Shown here: piece after piece, positions 12,661 to 12,746 of the stretch
How positions within the stretch are numbered: position 1 is the stretch's first letter
Layout: every line of letters starts with the position of its first letter
Assembly (NCBI GenBank): GCA_045630285.1
Contig: JAZQSX010000060.1
Span: 1-12,746, forward strand
Direction: 5' to 3'
Length of the DNA: 12,746 bases
DNA from: RGIG3009 sp045630285
GTDB taxonomy: Bacteria > Bacillota > Clostridia > Oscillospirales > Acutalibacteraceae
Program-made: the position numbers and the translations under genes
The notes under the pieces: model-generated
Database searches by the model: none
What the model was told of the DNA's origin: nothing
Seen by the model: only the letters and a program-made list of their open reading frames with translations

Positions 12661-12746
12661 CAATTTTCAACAGTGTTTGCATATGGGCTAACAGTGCATT
12701 TTTTCATTTTCTGATTGTACTTGTAATGTAGTGTAAATGTAAATGG
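12647..12746 (-). repeat. Right copy of inverted terminal repeat, cut at window end
   Basis: This is the exact inverted copy of 167-266, and it ends at the last base of the window. Because the left partner continues outward for 166 more bases, this copy is probably incomplete. Assemblers often drop one copy of a terminal repeat. Restoring it would add at least 166 bp and give a molecule of about 12.9 kb. Confidence 0.95.

Noticed and set aside
1..12746. Mycoplasma-type genetic code (TGA as Trp), since some mollicute phages also use protein-primed polymerases
   Set aside because: Many genes end at TGA with the next ribosome binding site and start placed accordingly, and TGG is used for Trp throughout.
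1..12746. CRISPR array, tRNA gene, integrase, attachment site or insertion sequence
   Set aside because: No regularly spaced repeats with unique spacers, no cloverleaf, no recombinase or transposase motifs were seen on either strand.

Overview
The window is a nearly complete genome of a very small, linear, phi29-like tailed phage with protein-primed replication. The evidence is a family B DNA polymerase with protein-primed motifs, a basic protein directly upstream that fits a terminal protein, a gp16-type packaging ATPase, and a capsid, portal, lower collar and tail knob gene order. It also has a long inverted terminal repeat. Strong AGGAGG-type ribosome binding sites, TTGACA/TATACT promoters with TGn extension, standard stop codons (TGA and TAA) and relatives known from gut phages suggest a Bacillota host, probably gut Clostridia. 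The host is inference.

Layout. Positions 1-266 are an AT-rich, gene-free end. Positions 167-266 return as an exact inverted copy at 12647-12746. The left end runs 166 bases further out than the right, so the right end is probably cut short by assembly, and the whole molecule would be about 12.9 kb. Promoter P1 (256-285) drives a rightward early operon: a 73-residue unknown protein, a 35-residue membrane peptide, a 71-residue helix-turn-helix protein, the putative terminal protein, the DNA polymerase and, unusually, the packaging ATPase. Promoter P2 (4847-4875) drives a second rightward operon: a 107-residue conserved phage protein, a putative single-stranded DNA binding protein, a zinc-ribbon protein, a crAss001_48-like small protein and an unknown 156-residue protein. 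It ends at a bidirectional terminator (6818-6850). Promoter P3 (12617-12645, minus strand) drives the leftward late operon, which meets the second operon head-on at that terminator: major capsid, portal, lower collar, a two-gene tail knob and a pyocin-knob fibre.

The genes form a coherent minimal phage. TP and polymerase start replication at the ITR ends with help from the SSB. The ATPase packages DNA through the portal, and the collar, knob and fibre make the short tail. No endolysin, holin or scaffolding protein is recognisable, which makes the tiny membrane peptide and the unknown proteins interesting.

The most notable regulatory structure is a 22-bp inverted repeat, GTGTTG-N10-CAACAC, that overlaps P1 and recurs with the same spacing at P2. 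At the right end the ITR supplies the same left half-site, but the right half-site is replaced by sequence that forms the -35 box of the late promoter. This suggests one regulator, perhaps the small HTH protein, that could act on early and late promoters in opposite ways, as p4 does in phi29.
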